Below, one piece after another: positions 7,816 to 19,129 of a stretch of 64,000 bases of DNA; position 1 is the first letter of the stretch, and every line of letters begins with the position of its first letter. Below the pieces are notes generated by a model. The model was not told where the DNA came from, did no database searches, and worked only from the letters and a program-made list of their open reading frames with translations. The translations under genes and the position numbers were made by a program. Source of the stretch: Planctomycetota bacterium (GTDB lineage: Bacteria > Planctomycetota > UBA1135 > GCA-002686595); assembly GCA_016795205.1 (NCBI GenBank), contig JAEUHZ010000072.1, forward strand, positions 25,603 through 89,602. The letters are read 5' to 3'.

Positions 7816-8984
7816 CGGGCCGCCTCGTCGGCGGGACCGAGCGTGCGCGCGCGCAGCGCGATCCACAACGTCGCCTCGTCCTCGACGGAGATCAGGCCGA
7901 GCTTCGAGGGCGGCTTCACGCCGTAGTCGCTGAGGCGGATCTTCGTCTGGCCCTCGATCGCGAGGCGCTTCGACGCGTCGACGGTGGCGGCGACGGTCAT
8001 CGCGATCGGCTTCGTCACGCCGTGGACCGTGAGTCGGCCGCGCGCCACGCCCGCGACCTTCTGCGCGGCGGCATCGACGCTCGAGGCCTCGAACGACTCC
8101 CAGTCGAAGCGCAGGTCGGGGTGCTTCGCAGGCTCCAGCAGCTCGCGCATGCTCTCGTCACGTGCTTCCAGGCCGGTGTCCAGCGACGCCGACTTGGCGC
8201 GGACGAAACCGCCGCAGCCCTCGGCCGGGCGAGCCAGGTTGGCCGTGAAGTCGCCCTCGACCGAGGTCGTGACGCCGCTGAAGTCGTGGAGCGTGCTGCG
8301 CGCGTCGAAGCCGACGCGCGACAGGTTCGGCAACACCGAGTAGCGCTGCCGGCGGTCGAACGCGAAGGCCTGCGAGGGGATCTTGAACGAGAGGAAGCCC
8401 TTCGTGGCGGGCTTCGGCGCCGGTGCTTCGGGCCCGGCCTCGAGCCCGGGATCCGCGGCGATCGCGACCGCGGCTTCCACCTCGGGCGTGATGCCCGTCC
8501 CGGCCAGCGGTAGCGCGGCGGGCACGACGGCGGCCGGGACCTCGGCGCCTCCCGCGTCTGCTGCGGCGCCGGCGTGGCGGCCCTCGGCCAGCCGCGCGAG
8601 CGCGGTCCCGAGCTCAGCGCGCGAGCTCGCGGCGTTGCGCGCGTCCTCGGCGACGCGCGTGCGCAGGGCCGCGAGCTCGGCTCGCAGCCCGGCGATCGCC
8701 GCTTCGAGCGAGCGCTCGCGCTCCGTGGCGCCGCCCTCGAGCGCGTCGTGGAGGAGCTGCAGGCGGTCGGCCAGGCCCTCTCCGAGCGCGCGCACCTCGT
8801 CACGCGCCGCGCCGACGTCCGCGGCGACGAGCGCCAGCGGGTCCGGGCCGCGCCGGGCTGCGTCCTCCTCGGACTGGATCGTGACGTGGACCTTGTCCCC
8901 GAGGTTCACGAGCGCCGCGACCGAGATGCCGGCGACGGCGAGCAGGGCCAGGGCCAGGATCGACATCCGGAGCTTCGGGGTCAT
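7812..8984 (-). CDS. Membrane-anchored coiled-coil protein with C-terminal YceI domain
   Basis: The protein has 390 residues. One transmembrane helix lies at about 6-28. A long Ala/Glu/Arg-rich coiled coil follows (about 45-140), then an acidic Pro/Ala linker, then a YceI domain from about 205 to the end (YSVLPNLSRVGFDARSTLHDF, GRLTVHGVTKPIAMTV, IRLSDYGVKPP). YceI domains form a lipocalin-like barrel that binds polyprenoid quinones or other long lipids in the periplasm. Fusion to an anchored coiled coil is unusual, since most YceI proteins are free ~190-residue secreted proteins. It is the first gene of the PKS operon. ATG at 8984 was chosen because a sigma-54-like element would start RNA one base upstream; the upstream ATG at 9023 lies before that point. 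Confidence 0.8.
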   Translation of the reverse strand: MTPKLRMSILALALLAVAGISVAALVNLGDKVHVTIQSEEDAARRGPDPLALVAADVGAARDEVRALGEGLADRLQLLHDALEGGATERERSLEAAIAGLRAELAALRTRVAEDARNAASSRAELGTALARLAEGRHAGAAADAGGAEVPAAVVPAALPLAGTGITPEVEAAVAIAADPGLEAGPEAPAPKPATKGFLSFKIPSQAFAFDRRQRYSVLPNLSRVGFDARSTLHDFSGVTTSVEGDFTANLARPAEGCGGFVRAKSASLDTGLEARDESMRELLEPAKHPDLRFDWESFEASSVDAAAQKVAGVARGRLTVHGVTKPIAMTVAATVDASKRLAIEGQTKIRLSDYGVKPPSKLGLISVEDEATLWIALRARTLGPADEAAR

Positions 8985-8995
8985 GGCAGGGACGA

Positions 8996-9011
8996 GGCAA
9001 TCGCCGGGCCA
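8996..9011 (-). promoter_or_regulatory. Sigma-54 -24/-12 element for the PKS operon
   Basis: The minus strand reads TGGCCCG-GCGA-TTGCC, matching TGGCACG-N4-TTGC except for one base, with the invariant GG and GC dinucleotides at the required 12-base spacing. The predicted start site is at about 8985, directly before the ATG at 8984. Confidence 0.55.
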
Positions 9012-9082
9012 GCAACGCCGCACTCCCCGTGGCGGTGCTCGCGGCGGCTCGTGGCGCGCAGCGCTTGCACTTCCTGCTCCGG

Positions 9083-9095
9083 CGTTGAAACAACG
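9083..9095. promoter_or_regulatory. Palindrome, candidate enhancer for the NtrC-type regulator
   Basis: CGTTG-AAA-CAACG is a perfect 5+5 inverted repeat in the middle of the divergent spacer. Its centre is about 104 bp from the predicted minus-strand start and 98 bp from the plus-strand one, the usual distance of NtrC-family upstream activator sites. The regulator itself is encoded at 14610. Confidence 0.4.
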
Positions 9096-9160
9096 ACAAG
9101 GGGTCGTCGGAGCACCAGAGGCACGAGGCCCTCTGGACCGCCGCGCGCAGGGCCGCGCCG

Positions 9161-9176
9161 CGGCACGCTGCGTGCA
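9161..9176 (+). promoter_or_regulatory. Sigma-54 -24/-12-like element for the MMPL operon
   Basis: CGGCACG-CTGC-GTGCA keeps the GG and GC dinucleotides at 12-base spacing and the CACG core; two of the T positions differ. The predicted start is at about 9187, four bases before the GTG at 9191. The same bases include a perfect dyad, GCACGC-T-GCGTGC (9163-9175), so an operator is an alternative reading. Confidence 0.45.
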
Positions 9177-9190
9177 ATCCGGCTGGTCCC

Positions 9191-11197
9191 GTGTCGTTCC
9201 TCCCGCCTCCCCGAGCGCGGGCCGCGCTGCTGCTCGCCGTGCTGCTCGTCCCCACGATCCTGCTGGCCCGCGCGCAGGTCGGGACGCCGGTCGACGTCGA
9301 GAACCATGCGCTGAAGTCGCGCGGCACGCCCGAGGCGCTCGTCGAGGAGCGTCGCTGTGCGAGCTTCGGCCGCGACGACCAGGTGATCGCGGCCTTCCAG
9401 GCGCTGGCCGTCGGCAGCGGGGTGGTGTCGCCAGCCGAATCCGAGGCGCTCGACGCGCTGGCGGCGCGCGCTCGCGCGATCCCGGGGATCGCCGAGGTGC
9501 GCAAGCTCACGGATCACACCGCCGGCGCGCGGGTCTTCGCCTTCCGCCTGGCGGCCCCGGCGGGCGACTACTCCGACATCGTCGACCAGCTCGCGGCGTT
9601 CGTCCGTCGCGAGGCGCCGCCGTCGGTGCGCGTCTCCCTGAGCGGCCAGCCCGCGGGCGAGGTCGTCATCGCGCGCGAGGTCCAGGCCGAGGAACGCCGC
9701 ATCGCGCCGCTCATCGCCGCCGGCCTGCTCCTGCTGCTCGTACTCCACTACCGGCACGCGGGGCTCGTGCTGGCGATCGTCGTGCCGGCGCTCGTCGCCA
9801 GCGCCTGGACGGGCGGCGTGTTCGCCCTGCTCGGCCGCGAGCTCGACCCGATCTCGGTGATGCTGCGCCCGGTGCTGCTCACCGTCGGGGTCGCGAGCGG
9901 CGTCCACTGGATCGAGGCCTACCTCGACGAGCTCGGTTCGGGCGGCGCCCCGGAGGGCGCGGCGTCGCGTGCCATCGACGGCCTGCGCGTGCCCGCGATG
10001 CTCTCCGCGTTGACGACCGTCGCGGGCTTCCTGTGCCTCGCGCCCAATCCGATCCCGGCCGTCGTCGACTTCGGCGTGTTCGCGGCGCTGGGGGTCGCTT
10101 TGACCTACTGGATCGCGAGCTTCGCGACGCCGGCCCTCCTGATCCTGTGCGCGCGCCGCGTGTCTCCGCGCATGCTGGCGCGGCGCGGTCTCACGGCCGG
10201 CTCGATCGGACGCCGCGCGGCGGACTGGATCGCGCGCCGCTCGGCCGCGGTGCGCGTCGGGGCCGTCGCGCTGGCCCTGTTCGGTCTGCTGGCCTGGACG
10301 GGGATCGAGGTCGACAACGACCCGCTGCGGGTCCTGCCCGCCGGCCACGCTTTCCGACGGGAGACGGCCGCGGTCACCTCCGAGGCCGGCGGCGCCGACC
10401 ACTTCGATCTGTTCGTCCCCGCAGCGAGCCGCGCCGCGGATCCGGTGCAACTCGCACTCCTGGCCGGTGCCGTGCTGGAACTCGACGGCGTGGCCGGCCC
10501 GGCCGGCCCGCCACTCTACGCGTCGAATGGCGACTGGCTCGCTCGCTTCCGTCTCGCGCCATCCGGCAGCGCGGCCCGCGAGCGCCTGTTCGACGCCATC
10601 GAGCTGCGCGCGCGCGCGCTGGGCGCCGGCGAGGTGCGCGCGGCGGGCTCGGCCGTCCAGGTCGCGCGAGACAGCGGCCGCCTGGTGCGCGGCTCGATCA
10701 CCGGCCTCGGCGCCGGGATGGCAGTGCTGTTCGCGCTGTTTTGGATCGGGTTCCGCTCGGCGCGCTACGCGTGGCTGGCGCTGGTACCGAACGTCCTGCC
10801 ATGCCTGGTCGTGTACGGCGGGCTGGCGCTGCTCGGGCGTCCGCTCTCGGTCGCGACGGCCATGATCGGCTCGGTGCTCCTGGGCCTGATCGTCGACGAC
10901 ACGATCCACCTGCTCCATCGCTTCCGTGAGCGTCGCGCGGCCGGCCACGCCGAGCTGGAGTGCATCGAGCACGTCTTCGAGCATTCCGGGCGCGCGGTCG
11001 CGATCACCTCGGTCGCGCTGGGTGTCGGCTTCTCGCTGACCATGTTCGGCCGCCTCTCGACGACGTTCGAGTTCGGCGCGCTCGCGGCCGTGACGATCGC
11101 CGTTGCCGCGGCCGCGGATCTCGTGCTCCTGCCCGCCATCCTGGTGCGGCCGTCCCTGGCCGCGCCCGGGGGCGCGGAGGCCGCCCGTGCGGCGTGA
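9191..11197 (+). CDS. MMPL/RND-family exporter
   Basis: The protein has 668 residues from a GTG start. It has two repeats of the RND layout: TM1 (8-27), a periplasmic loop (about 30-170), a five-helix block (about 175-325), then TM (about 350-370), a second loop (370-490) and five more helices (about 497-655), twelve in all. It is shorter than multidrug RND pumps because both periplasmic loops are small, as in the predicted exporters that move lipids (MmpL/HpnN type). The second half has the LLGLIVDDTIHLLHRFR segment that contains the TM4-like Asp pair. It is first in the plus arm of the PKS locus and overlaps the FAD oxidoreductase by 11 bases. It probably exports the polyketide lipid or moves it within the envelope. 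Confidence 0.85.
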   Translation: MSFLPPPRARAALLLAVLLVPTILLARAQVGTPVDVENHALKSRGTPEALVEERRCASFGRDDQVIAAFQALAVGSGVVSPAESEALDALAARARAIPGIAEVRKLTDHTAGARVFAFRLAAPAGDYSDIVDQLAAFVRREAPPSVRVSLSGQPAGEVVIAREVQAEERRIAPLIAAGLLLLLVLHYRHAGLVLAIVVPALVASAWTGGVFALLGRELDPISVMLRPVLLTVGVASGVHWIEAYLDELGSGGAPEGAASRAIDGLRVPAMLSALTTVAGFLCLAPNPIPAVVDFGVFAALGVALTYWIASFATPALLILCARRVSPRMLARRGLTAGSIGRRAADWIARRSAAVRVGAVALALFGLLAWTGIEVDNDPLRVLPAGHAFRRETAAVTSEAGGADHFDLFVPAASRAADPVQLALLAGAVLELDGVAGPAGPPLYASNGDWLARFRLAPSGSAARERLFDAIELRARALGAGEVRAAGSAVQVARDSGRLVRGSITGLGAGMAVLFALFWIGFRSARYAWLALVPNVLPCLVVYGGLALLGRPLSVATAMIGSVLLGLIVDDTIHLLHRFRERRAAGHAELECIEHVFEHSGRAVAITSVALGVGFSLTMFGRLSTTFEFGALAAVTIAVAAAADLVLLPAILVRPSLAAPGGAEAARAA

Positions 11198-12431
11198 GCG
11201 CGCCTTCGACGCCGTGATCGCTGGCGCTGGCCCGGCCGGGTCGACCACGGCGCTGCGCCTCGCCCGCGCGGGGTTCCGCGTCGCGCTGGTCGAGCACCAG
11301 GCCTTCCCGCGCTTCAAGGCCTGCGGCGAGTTCATGAGTCCGGAGTGCTTGCCCTTGCTCGAGGATCTGGGTGTCGCGGGCGATCTGCGTGCGCTCGGTG
11401 CCCGGGAAGTCGGCGCCATGACGCTCCATGGATACGGTCGCCGCGCGCGCGGAGGGTTCGTCGATGTCGGTGCGGCGTGCGCCCCCTGCGGGCACGGCTG
11501 GGCCGTGCGGCGCGAGCTCTTCGACGACGTGCTCCTGCGCGCGGCGCTCGGGACGGGCGGCGTCGAGCTGGTCCAGGCGCGCGTCACGGGCCTCGTGCGC
11601 GGCCCGGAGGGCCAGGTGCTGGGCGTGACGGCGCGCGGCGCGGACGGCGAGACGCTCGCTCTGCGCGCACGCCTCACGATCGGTGCCGACGGCTTGCGCT
11701 CGCGCCTCGCGCGCGAGCTCGGCGTGCAGCGTGCCGTGCCCTGGCTCGACAAGCTCGCGCTGACGACGCGCTACGCCGACGTGCCCTGGGGCGACGGTGC
11801 CGAGGTGCACTTCCTGGAGGGCGCCTACTTCGCGTGCACGGCCGTGGACGGCGGTCTCGTGAGCCTGAACCTGGTCGTCGACCGCGAGCGGTACGCGGCC
11901 CAGGGCCTGCCGCGGGACGCCGCGCTGGAGGCCTGGCTGGCGCGCGTCCCCGCCCTCGCGGAGCGCCTCGCACGCGGCCGCCGTGTCGATCCCGTGCGCG
12001 GCCTCGGCCCGCTCGCGCACCGCACGACGCGCCAGACCTTCGATGGCGCGGCGCTGGTCGGCGACGCGTGTGGCTACGTCGACCCCGTCACGGGGGAGGG
12101 CATCTGGTTCGCGCTCGAGGGCGCGCGCCTCCTGGCGGACAGCGCGATTCCGGCGCTGTCCGCGCAGCGTGCCGATCGAGTCGCGCTCGAAGGCTATGCG
12201 CGCGCTCGCCGTCGCGTCCTCGCGCCGCGCGCCGCCTTCGCGACGCTGCTCCAGCGGGGGCTGCGTCACCCGCGGCTCGTGCGCACGGTGCTGGGGCTGC
12301 TCGAGGCGCGGCCGAACCTCGCCGACGTGCTCGTCTCCGTGACCGGCGACTACGTCCCGCTGCGCGAGCTGGTCCGACCGCGGACCTGGCGGCCAGCGCT
12401 GTGGGCCACGGCGGACAGGCAGGCATCTTGA
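11187..12431 (+). CDS. FAD-dependent oxidoreductase, geranylgeranyl reductase/aromatic hydroxylase family
   Basis: The protein has 414 residues. Start: GTG at 11187, inside the end of the exporter gene, giving VRRERAFDAVIAGAGPAGS, a Rossmann GxGxxG at residues 11-16. FKACGEFMSPE near residue 45 matches the geranylgeranyl-reductase group. The second FAD motif is GDACGYVDPVTGEGI near residue 290. Members reduce prenyl chains or hydroxylate aromatic rings using NAD(P)H. In type III PKS loci such an enzyme is expected to hydroxylate or dehydrogenate the phenolic lipid, for example toward a quinone. The precise reaction is inferred. Its stop overlaps the TTG start of the next gene. Confidence 0.85.
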   Translation: MRRERAFDAVIAGAGPAGSTTALRLARAGFRVALVEHQAFPRFKACGEFMSPECLPLLEDLGVAGDLRALGAREVGAMTLHGYGRRARGGFVDVGAACAPCGHGWAVRRELFDDVLLRAALGTGGVELVQARVTGLVRGPEGQVLGVTARGADGETLALRARLTIGADGLRSRLARELGVQRAVPWLDKLALTTRYADVPWGDGAEVHFLEGAYFACTAVDGGLVSLNLVVDRERYAAQGLPRDAALEAWLARVPALAERLARGRRVDPVRGLGPLAHRTTRQTFDGAALVGDACGYVDPVTGEGIWFALEGARLLADSAIPALSAQRADRVALEGYARARRRVLAPRAAFATLLQRGLRHPRLVRTVLGLLEARPNLADVLVSVTGDYVPLRELVRPRTWRPALWATADRQAS

Positions 12432-13071
12432 GCCGTCCGCTCGAATCCGCGGTGGTCCTGACGGCGCTGCCCTTGTGCGCGGCGCTCGCAGCACTCGTGC
12501 TGCGGGAGATCCAGCGCCCGGTGCCGGCGACCGCCGCGCCAACGCCCGTCGTCACCGAGTACGTCCCGCCCCTGGCCTTGCTCGCGGCGGCTCGGGCTCC
12601 GAGCGTCGCCGGGGACTGCGTCGTCGACGGGGCGCGCAGCACGGCGATCGCGATCGGAGCGCGGGAGGGCCTCGAGCGTCGGCTGCTGGTCTCGGGCAGC
12701 GTCCGCCTGCTGGCCGACGACTCCCTCGCGGGGCTCGAGCTCGACCTGGCGCTCCCGGCCGGCGCACCGGCGAACGGGTGGCCGCCCGATCTGCTGCTCC
12801 ACCTGCGCGGCGCCGGAGCGCAGGGACGGGTCGTGCCGTTGCCGGGCGTCCGCGCGGCCGACGTGCGCTGCTCGATCGCCCTCGGCGGCGTCGCGCACGA
12901 GGCGGTCCTGGCCGCGACCTGGATCCGACTCCCGGGCGGGGACGTCGAGCTGCACGGCGTCGTGCGGCTCGAGAGCTCGCGGCTCGACTTGCTCCTGGCT
13001 TCGCGCTGGCGGATGCTCACGCACGAGGACGTGAGCGCGCTCGGGATCGATCTCGTGCTGCGCGCCCAAGG

Positions 13072-13075
<4 letters not shown>
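12428..13075 (+). CDS. Exported protein, possibly a divergent YceI-like lipid binder
   Basis: The protein has 215 residues from a TTG start that shares bases with the preceding stop (TTGA). A hydrophobic N-terminus (residues 6-26) suggests a signal or anchor. The rest is beta-rich. GDVELHGVVRLES near 175 and the C-terminal SALGIDLVLRAQG resemble the last strands of a YceI barrel, but the match is weak and the hallmark residues are not all there. Its place in the same operon arm, opposite a clear YceI gene, makes a second lipid-binding protein plausible. It ends in ATGA overlap with the histidine kinase gene, so the biosynthetic and regulatory genes appear to be on one transcript. Confidence 0.6.
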
Positions 13076-15992
<2,917 letters not shown>

Positions 15993-16055
15993 GGCGCGGC
16001 CCACGCCGTCGCAGGTAGGATCGAGGGCCCGATTCCCCCCCGACGGCCGACCGGC

Positions 16056-16292
16056 ATGCCCTCCTTCCGCACCGAACTCGACGCCCCGAACAACATCGTC
16101 CTCGTCATGGTCACCGAGGACGACGGCAGCGAGCACGACTACCAGTTCGACTTCGACCCGCGCTCCGGCCGGTTCGAGTTCAGCGAGCGCGACCTGCTCG
16201 AGCGCGACTTCGGACCCGACTTCGTGGAGGACATGGAGACGCAGGTGCGCTTCGCGATCCAGAAGGCCCTGGCCGCCAAGAAGCAGGCGTGA
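16056..16292 (+). CDS. Small acidic conserved-looking protein, unknown function
   Basis: The protein has 78 residues. No family is recognised. The N-terminal part alternates hydrophobic and polar residues like two or three beta strands (NNIVLVMVTEDDG, HDYQFDFDP). The C-terminal part is an acidic helix (VEDMETQVRFAIQKAL). No signal peptide. The coding nature is supported by a TAGGAT box at 16016-16021, by GTGA overlap with deoB and by codon use like its neighbours. It is probably made together with the nucleoside catabolic enzymes and may be a small partner or regulator, but nothing shows this directly. Confidence 0.65.
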   Translation: MPSFRTELDAPNNIVLVMVTEDDGSEHDYQFDFDPRSGRFEFSERDLLERDFGPDFVEDMETQVRFAIQKALAAKKQA

Positions 16293-17488
16293 AACGGGTC
16301 TTCCTCCTCGTCCTCGATTCGCTGGGCGTCGGCGCGACACCCGACGCGGGACTCTCCGGGGACGCGGGGGCGCACACGCTCGACCATCTCGTCGCGGCCG
16401 CCGGCGGGCTGGACACGCCGCGGCTCGTCGAGCTGGGGCTCGGCTGCATCGAGGGCGTGCGCTCGCTGCCCAAGCCGGCGACGCCGCAGGGCGCGTTCGG
16501 GCGCGCGCGCGAGCGGTCCCCGGGCAAGGACACGTCGACCGGCCACTGGGAGATGATGGGGTGCGAGCTCGAGCGCGCCTTCCCGGTCTATCCCGACGGG
16601 TTCCCCGCGGAGATCATCGAGCCCTTCGTCCGGCGCGCGCAGGTCCCCGGTGTGCTCTGGAACAAGGCTGCCTCGGGCACCGAGATCATCGAGCGCTTCG
16701 CGGCGGAGCACATCGCGACCCAGAAGCCGATCGTCTACACGAGCGCGGACTCCGTGTTCCAGGTCGCGGCGCACGAGTCCCACTTCGGTCTCGAGCGCCT
16801 GTACGAGTGCTGCCGGATCGCGCGCGAGATCCTCGATCCCTACGGCGTCGGGCGCGTCATCGCGCGGCCGTTCGTGGGAGAGCCGGGCAGTTTCCGTCGC
16901 ACGTACAACCGCCGCGACTACTCGCTGCCGCCGCCGCGCGAGACCGTGCTCGATCGCCTGAAGTCGCGCGGCGTCCCGGTCGTCGGCGTCGGGAAGATCG
17001 AGGACATCTTCGCCGGGCGCGGTCTCACGGAGAGCGTGCACACCGAGGGCAACCTGGACGGCATGCGCGCCACGACGACGCTCGCGTCGAAGCTCGAGCG
17101 CGGGCTCGTGTTCGTGAACCTCGTCGACTTCGACATGCTCTACGGCCACCGGCGCGACGCTCAGGGCTATCGGCGCGCGCTCGAGCAGTTCGACGTCGGG
17201 CTGCGCGAGCTCGAGGCGCGCCTCGGTCCCGACGACCTCGTGCTGCTGACCGCCGACCACGGCAACGACCCGACCAAGCACGAGACGACGGACCACACCC
17301 GCGAGCACGTGCCGATCCTGGCGGCCGGCGCCGCGGTCAAGGCCGGTGTGGATGTCGGCACGCGTTCCTCCTTCGCGGACATCGGCGCGACGGTCGAGGA
17401 GGCGCTGGTCGGCAGCGCCAGCGGCCCCGGCCGCTCGTTCCTGGGCGAGATCCTCGACCTCCGCCCGGCGCGGGCCGCGCGCGCCTGA
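16289..17488 (+). CDS. deoB: Phosphopentomutase
   Basis: The protein has 399 residues, full length for the family. It starts at GTG overlapping the previous stop. The alkaline-phosphatase fold metal and nucleophile motifs are visible: LVLDSLGVGATPDA at the N-terminus, KDTSTGHWEMMG near 88 with the phospho-accepting Thr, DFDMLYGHRRD near 277 and TADHGNDPT near 325 plus the later DHTREHVP. It converts (deoxy)ribose-1-phosphate to the 5-phosphate in the cytoplasm, linking the two nucleoside phosphorylases here (17488 and 26958) to DeoC and the RpiB-like isomerase. It shares one base with the next start (TGATG). Confidence 0.95.
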   Translation: MKRVFLLVLDSLGVGATPDAGLSGDAGAHTLDHLVAAAGGLDTPRLVELGLGCIEGVRSLPKPATPQGAFGRARERSPGKDTSTGHWEMMGCELERAFPVYPDGFPAEIIEPFVRRAQVPGVLWNKAASGTEIIERFAAEHIATQKPIVYTSADSVFQVAAHESHFGLERLYECCRIAREILDPYGVGRVIARPFVGEPGSFRRTYNRRDYSLPPPRETVLDRLKSRGVPVVGVGKIEDIFAGRGLTESVHTEGNLDGMRATTTLASKLERGLVFVNLVDFDMLYGHRRDAQGYRRALEQFDVGLRELEARLGPDDLVLLTADHGNDPTKHETTDHTREHVPILAAGAAVKAGVDVGTRSSFADIGATVEEALVGSASGPGRSFLGEILDLRPARAARA

Positions 17489-18792
17489 TGGACGCCCGCT
17501 CGGTCGTCCGCACGAAGCGCGACGGAGGCCAGCTCTCCGAGGCCGAGATGCGCTGGTTCCTCGAGGCCTACGTGCGCGGCGAGGTCGCGGACTACCAGGC
17601 GGCGGCGCTGGTCGCCTGCATCTTCACGCGCGGCATGACGCCGGAGGAACTCGTGACCTGGACGCGCGCGATGCTCGAGTCCGGGCGCCGCCTGGCCTTC
17701 GACGAGCTCGGACAGAAGAAGGCCGACAAGCACTCGACCGGCGGCATCGGCGACAAGGTCTCGATCCCGCTGGCGCCGGCGGTGGCGGCCTGCGGCGTCG
17801 CGGTGCCGATGATCTCGGGGCGCGGGCTCGGGCACACCGGGGGCACGCTCGACAAGCTCGAGGCGATCCCGGGCTTCCGCGTGCGCCTCTCGGAGGACGA
17901 GCTGCACCGCGTGATCGGCCGCACGGGTGTCGCGTTCGGCGCGCAGACCGAGGAACTCGTGCCCGCCGACCGCAAGCTCTACCAGTTGCGCGACGCGACC
18001 GGGCTGGTCGAGTCGATCCCGCTCATCGCCAGCTCGATCCTGAGCAAGAAGCTCGCCGAGGGCCTCGACGCCCTGGTGCTCGACGTCAAGTTCGGCTCGG
18101 GCGCCTTCCTGCCCGAGGTCGAGCGCGGCGCCGAGCTGGCACGCGTGATGCTCGGGATCGCGCGCTCGATGGGCGTGGCCGCGACGGCGTTCCACACCGC
18201 CATGGATCGTCCGCTCGGCGCGGCGGTGGGGCACGCGCTCGAGATCGCCGAGAGCCTGGAGTGCCTCGCGGGCGGCGGGCCGGCGGACCTGCGCGAGCTG
18301 GTCGTGCTGCAAGGGGCCGAGATGCTGCGGCTGTGCGGGCGCGCCGACAGCCTCGCGGACGGGCGGCGCCAGCTCGGCGAGGCGCTGGATTCGGGCCGGG
18401 CGCGGCGCGTGTTCGAGCTCGTCGTGGCCGAGCAGGGCGGCGACCCGCGCGTCGTGACCGACCCGGCGCTGCTCCCGCGCGCGAGCCACGTCGACCCGTG
18501 GAAGGCCCAGACCTCCGGGTTCCTCGCGTTCCGCGATCTGCGCGAGGTCGGTTGGGCCGCCGCGGCGCTCGGCGGCGGTCGGGCGCGGATCGAGGACCAG
18601 ATCGACCCCGCGGTGGGCCTCGTGTGGCGCCGCCGGGCGGGCGAGCGCGTCGAGGCGGGCGAGCTGCTGTGCGAGATCCACCACCAGGGGGGGCGCGGCC
18701 TGGAGGCCTGCCGAGCGCGGCTCTCCGCCGCGGTCGCGATCGGCGAGCACGTGGAGCCGCAGCCGCTCGTGCGCGCGAGCTGGCCGGGTTGA
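17488..18792 (+). CDS. deoA: Pyrimidine-nucleoside/thymidine phosphorylase
   Basis: The protein has 434 residues. The family signature KADKHSTGGIGDKVS (phosphate-binding glycine loop) lies near residue 80, followed by SGRGLGHTGGTLDKLEAIPGF. The C-terminal alpha/beta domain with IHHQGG is intact. It cleaves thymidine, deoxyuridine or uridine with phosphate to (deoxy)ribose-1-phosphate and base. It forms a tight operon with deoB through TGATG overlap. Whether it is strictly thymidine-specific (DeoA) or broad (Pdp) cannot be decided from the motifs; the symbol is given on operon context. Confidence 0.92.
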   Translation: MDARSVVRTKRDGGQLSEAEMRWFLEAYVRGEVADYQAAALVACIFTRGMTPEELVTWTRAMLESGRRLAFDELGQKKADKHSTGGIGDKVSIPLAPAVAACGVAVPMISGRGLGHTGGTLDKLEAIPGFRVRLSEDELHRVIGRTGVAFGAQTEELVPADRKLYQLRDATGLVESIPLIASSILSKKLAEGLDALVLDVKFGSGAFLPEVERGAELARVMLGIARSMGVAATAFHTAMDRPLGAAVGHALEIAESLECLAGGGPADLRELVVLQGAEMLRLCGRADSLADGRRQLGEALDSGRARRVFELVVAEQGGDPRVVTDPALLPRASHVDPWKAQTSGFLAFRDLREVGWAAAALGGGRARIEDQIDPAVGLVWRRRAGERVEAGELLCEIHHQGGRGLEACRARLSAAVAIGEHVEPQPLVRASWPG

Positions 18793-18797
18793 GCTCC

Positions 18798-18816
18798 GCC
18801 CGCGGTCAGCGCGGGC
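18798..18816. terminator. GC hairpin between convergent deoA and the membrane trio
   Basis: GCCCGCG-GTCAG-CGCGGGC is a perfect 7-bp stem with a 5-base loop. The loop contains the stop codon of the minus-strand gene. It probably acts for both directions; no T-tract. Confidence 0.45.
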
Positions 18817-19129
18817 CCGTCAGGTGGCGCAGGAGCAGACCCAGGGCGGGGCCCGTCCGGCCCCCGTGCCGGCCTGCCGCGCGCAGCGCACCACGCGAGA
18901 GTGTGGACAGCAGAGGGGCCAGCGCGGCCCCCAACGCCGCGGCCGCTCCCAGCGCCAGCGCTGGGTGACGCCGGACGAGGCCGCGCACGTCGGTGATCCG
19001 ACACACGTCCTCGCCAGCAGCGAGCAGGGCGGCCTGCAAGGCGGCGTGGATCTCGCGCTCCTCGCGATCGAGGCGCTCGAACGCCGTGAGGCCACGGCGG
19101 CGGTCAGTCGGTGTCGGCTTGGGATCCAC
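18806..19129 (-). CDS. Small membrane-associated protein, third gene of a YqjD/YqjE-like trio
   Basis: The protein has 107 residues from GTG at 19129, overlapping the preceding gene by 26 bases. The N-terminal half is a charged helix (RLDREEREIHAALQAALLAAGED). A hydrophobic stretch near 57-75 (ALALGAAAALGAALAPLL) could span the membrane, followed by an Arg-rich tail. It is similar in layout to YqjK or DUF3618 proteins that accompany YqjD/YqjE, but the sequence match is loose. Envelope-stress or stationary-phase function is inferred from that neighbourhood. Confidence 0.6.
   Translation of the reverse strand: MDPKPTPTDRRRGLTAFERLDREEREIHAALQAALLAAGEDVCRITDVRGLVRRHPALALGAAAALGAALAPLLSTLSRGALRAAGRHGGRTGPALGLLLRHLTGPR

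Noticed and set aside
9051..9070. GTGGCGCGCAGCGCTTGCAC as a third sigma-54 element
   Set aside because: The GG and GC dinucleotides are 14 bases apart instead of the strict 12.
8981..11752. Minus-strand open frame opposite the MMPL exporter and FAD oxidoreductase
   Set aside because: Low-complexity Arg/His/Asp/Gln composition and no domain; shadow of the plus-strand genes.
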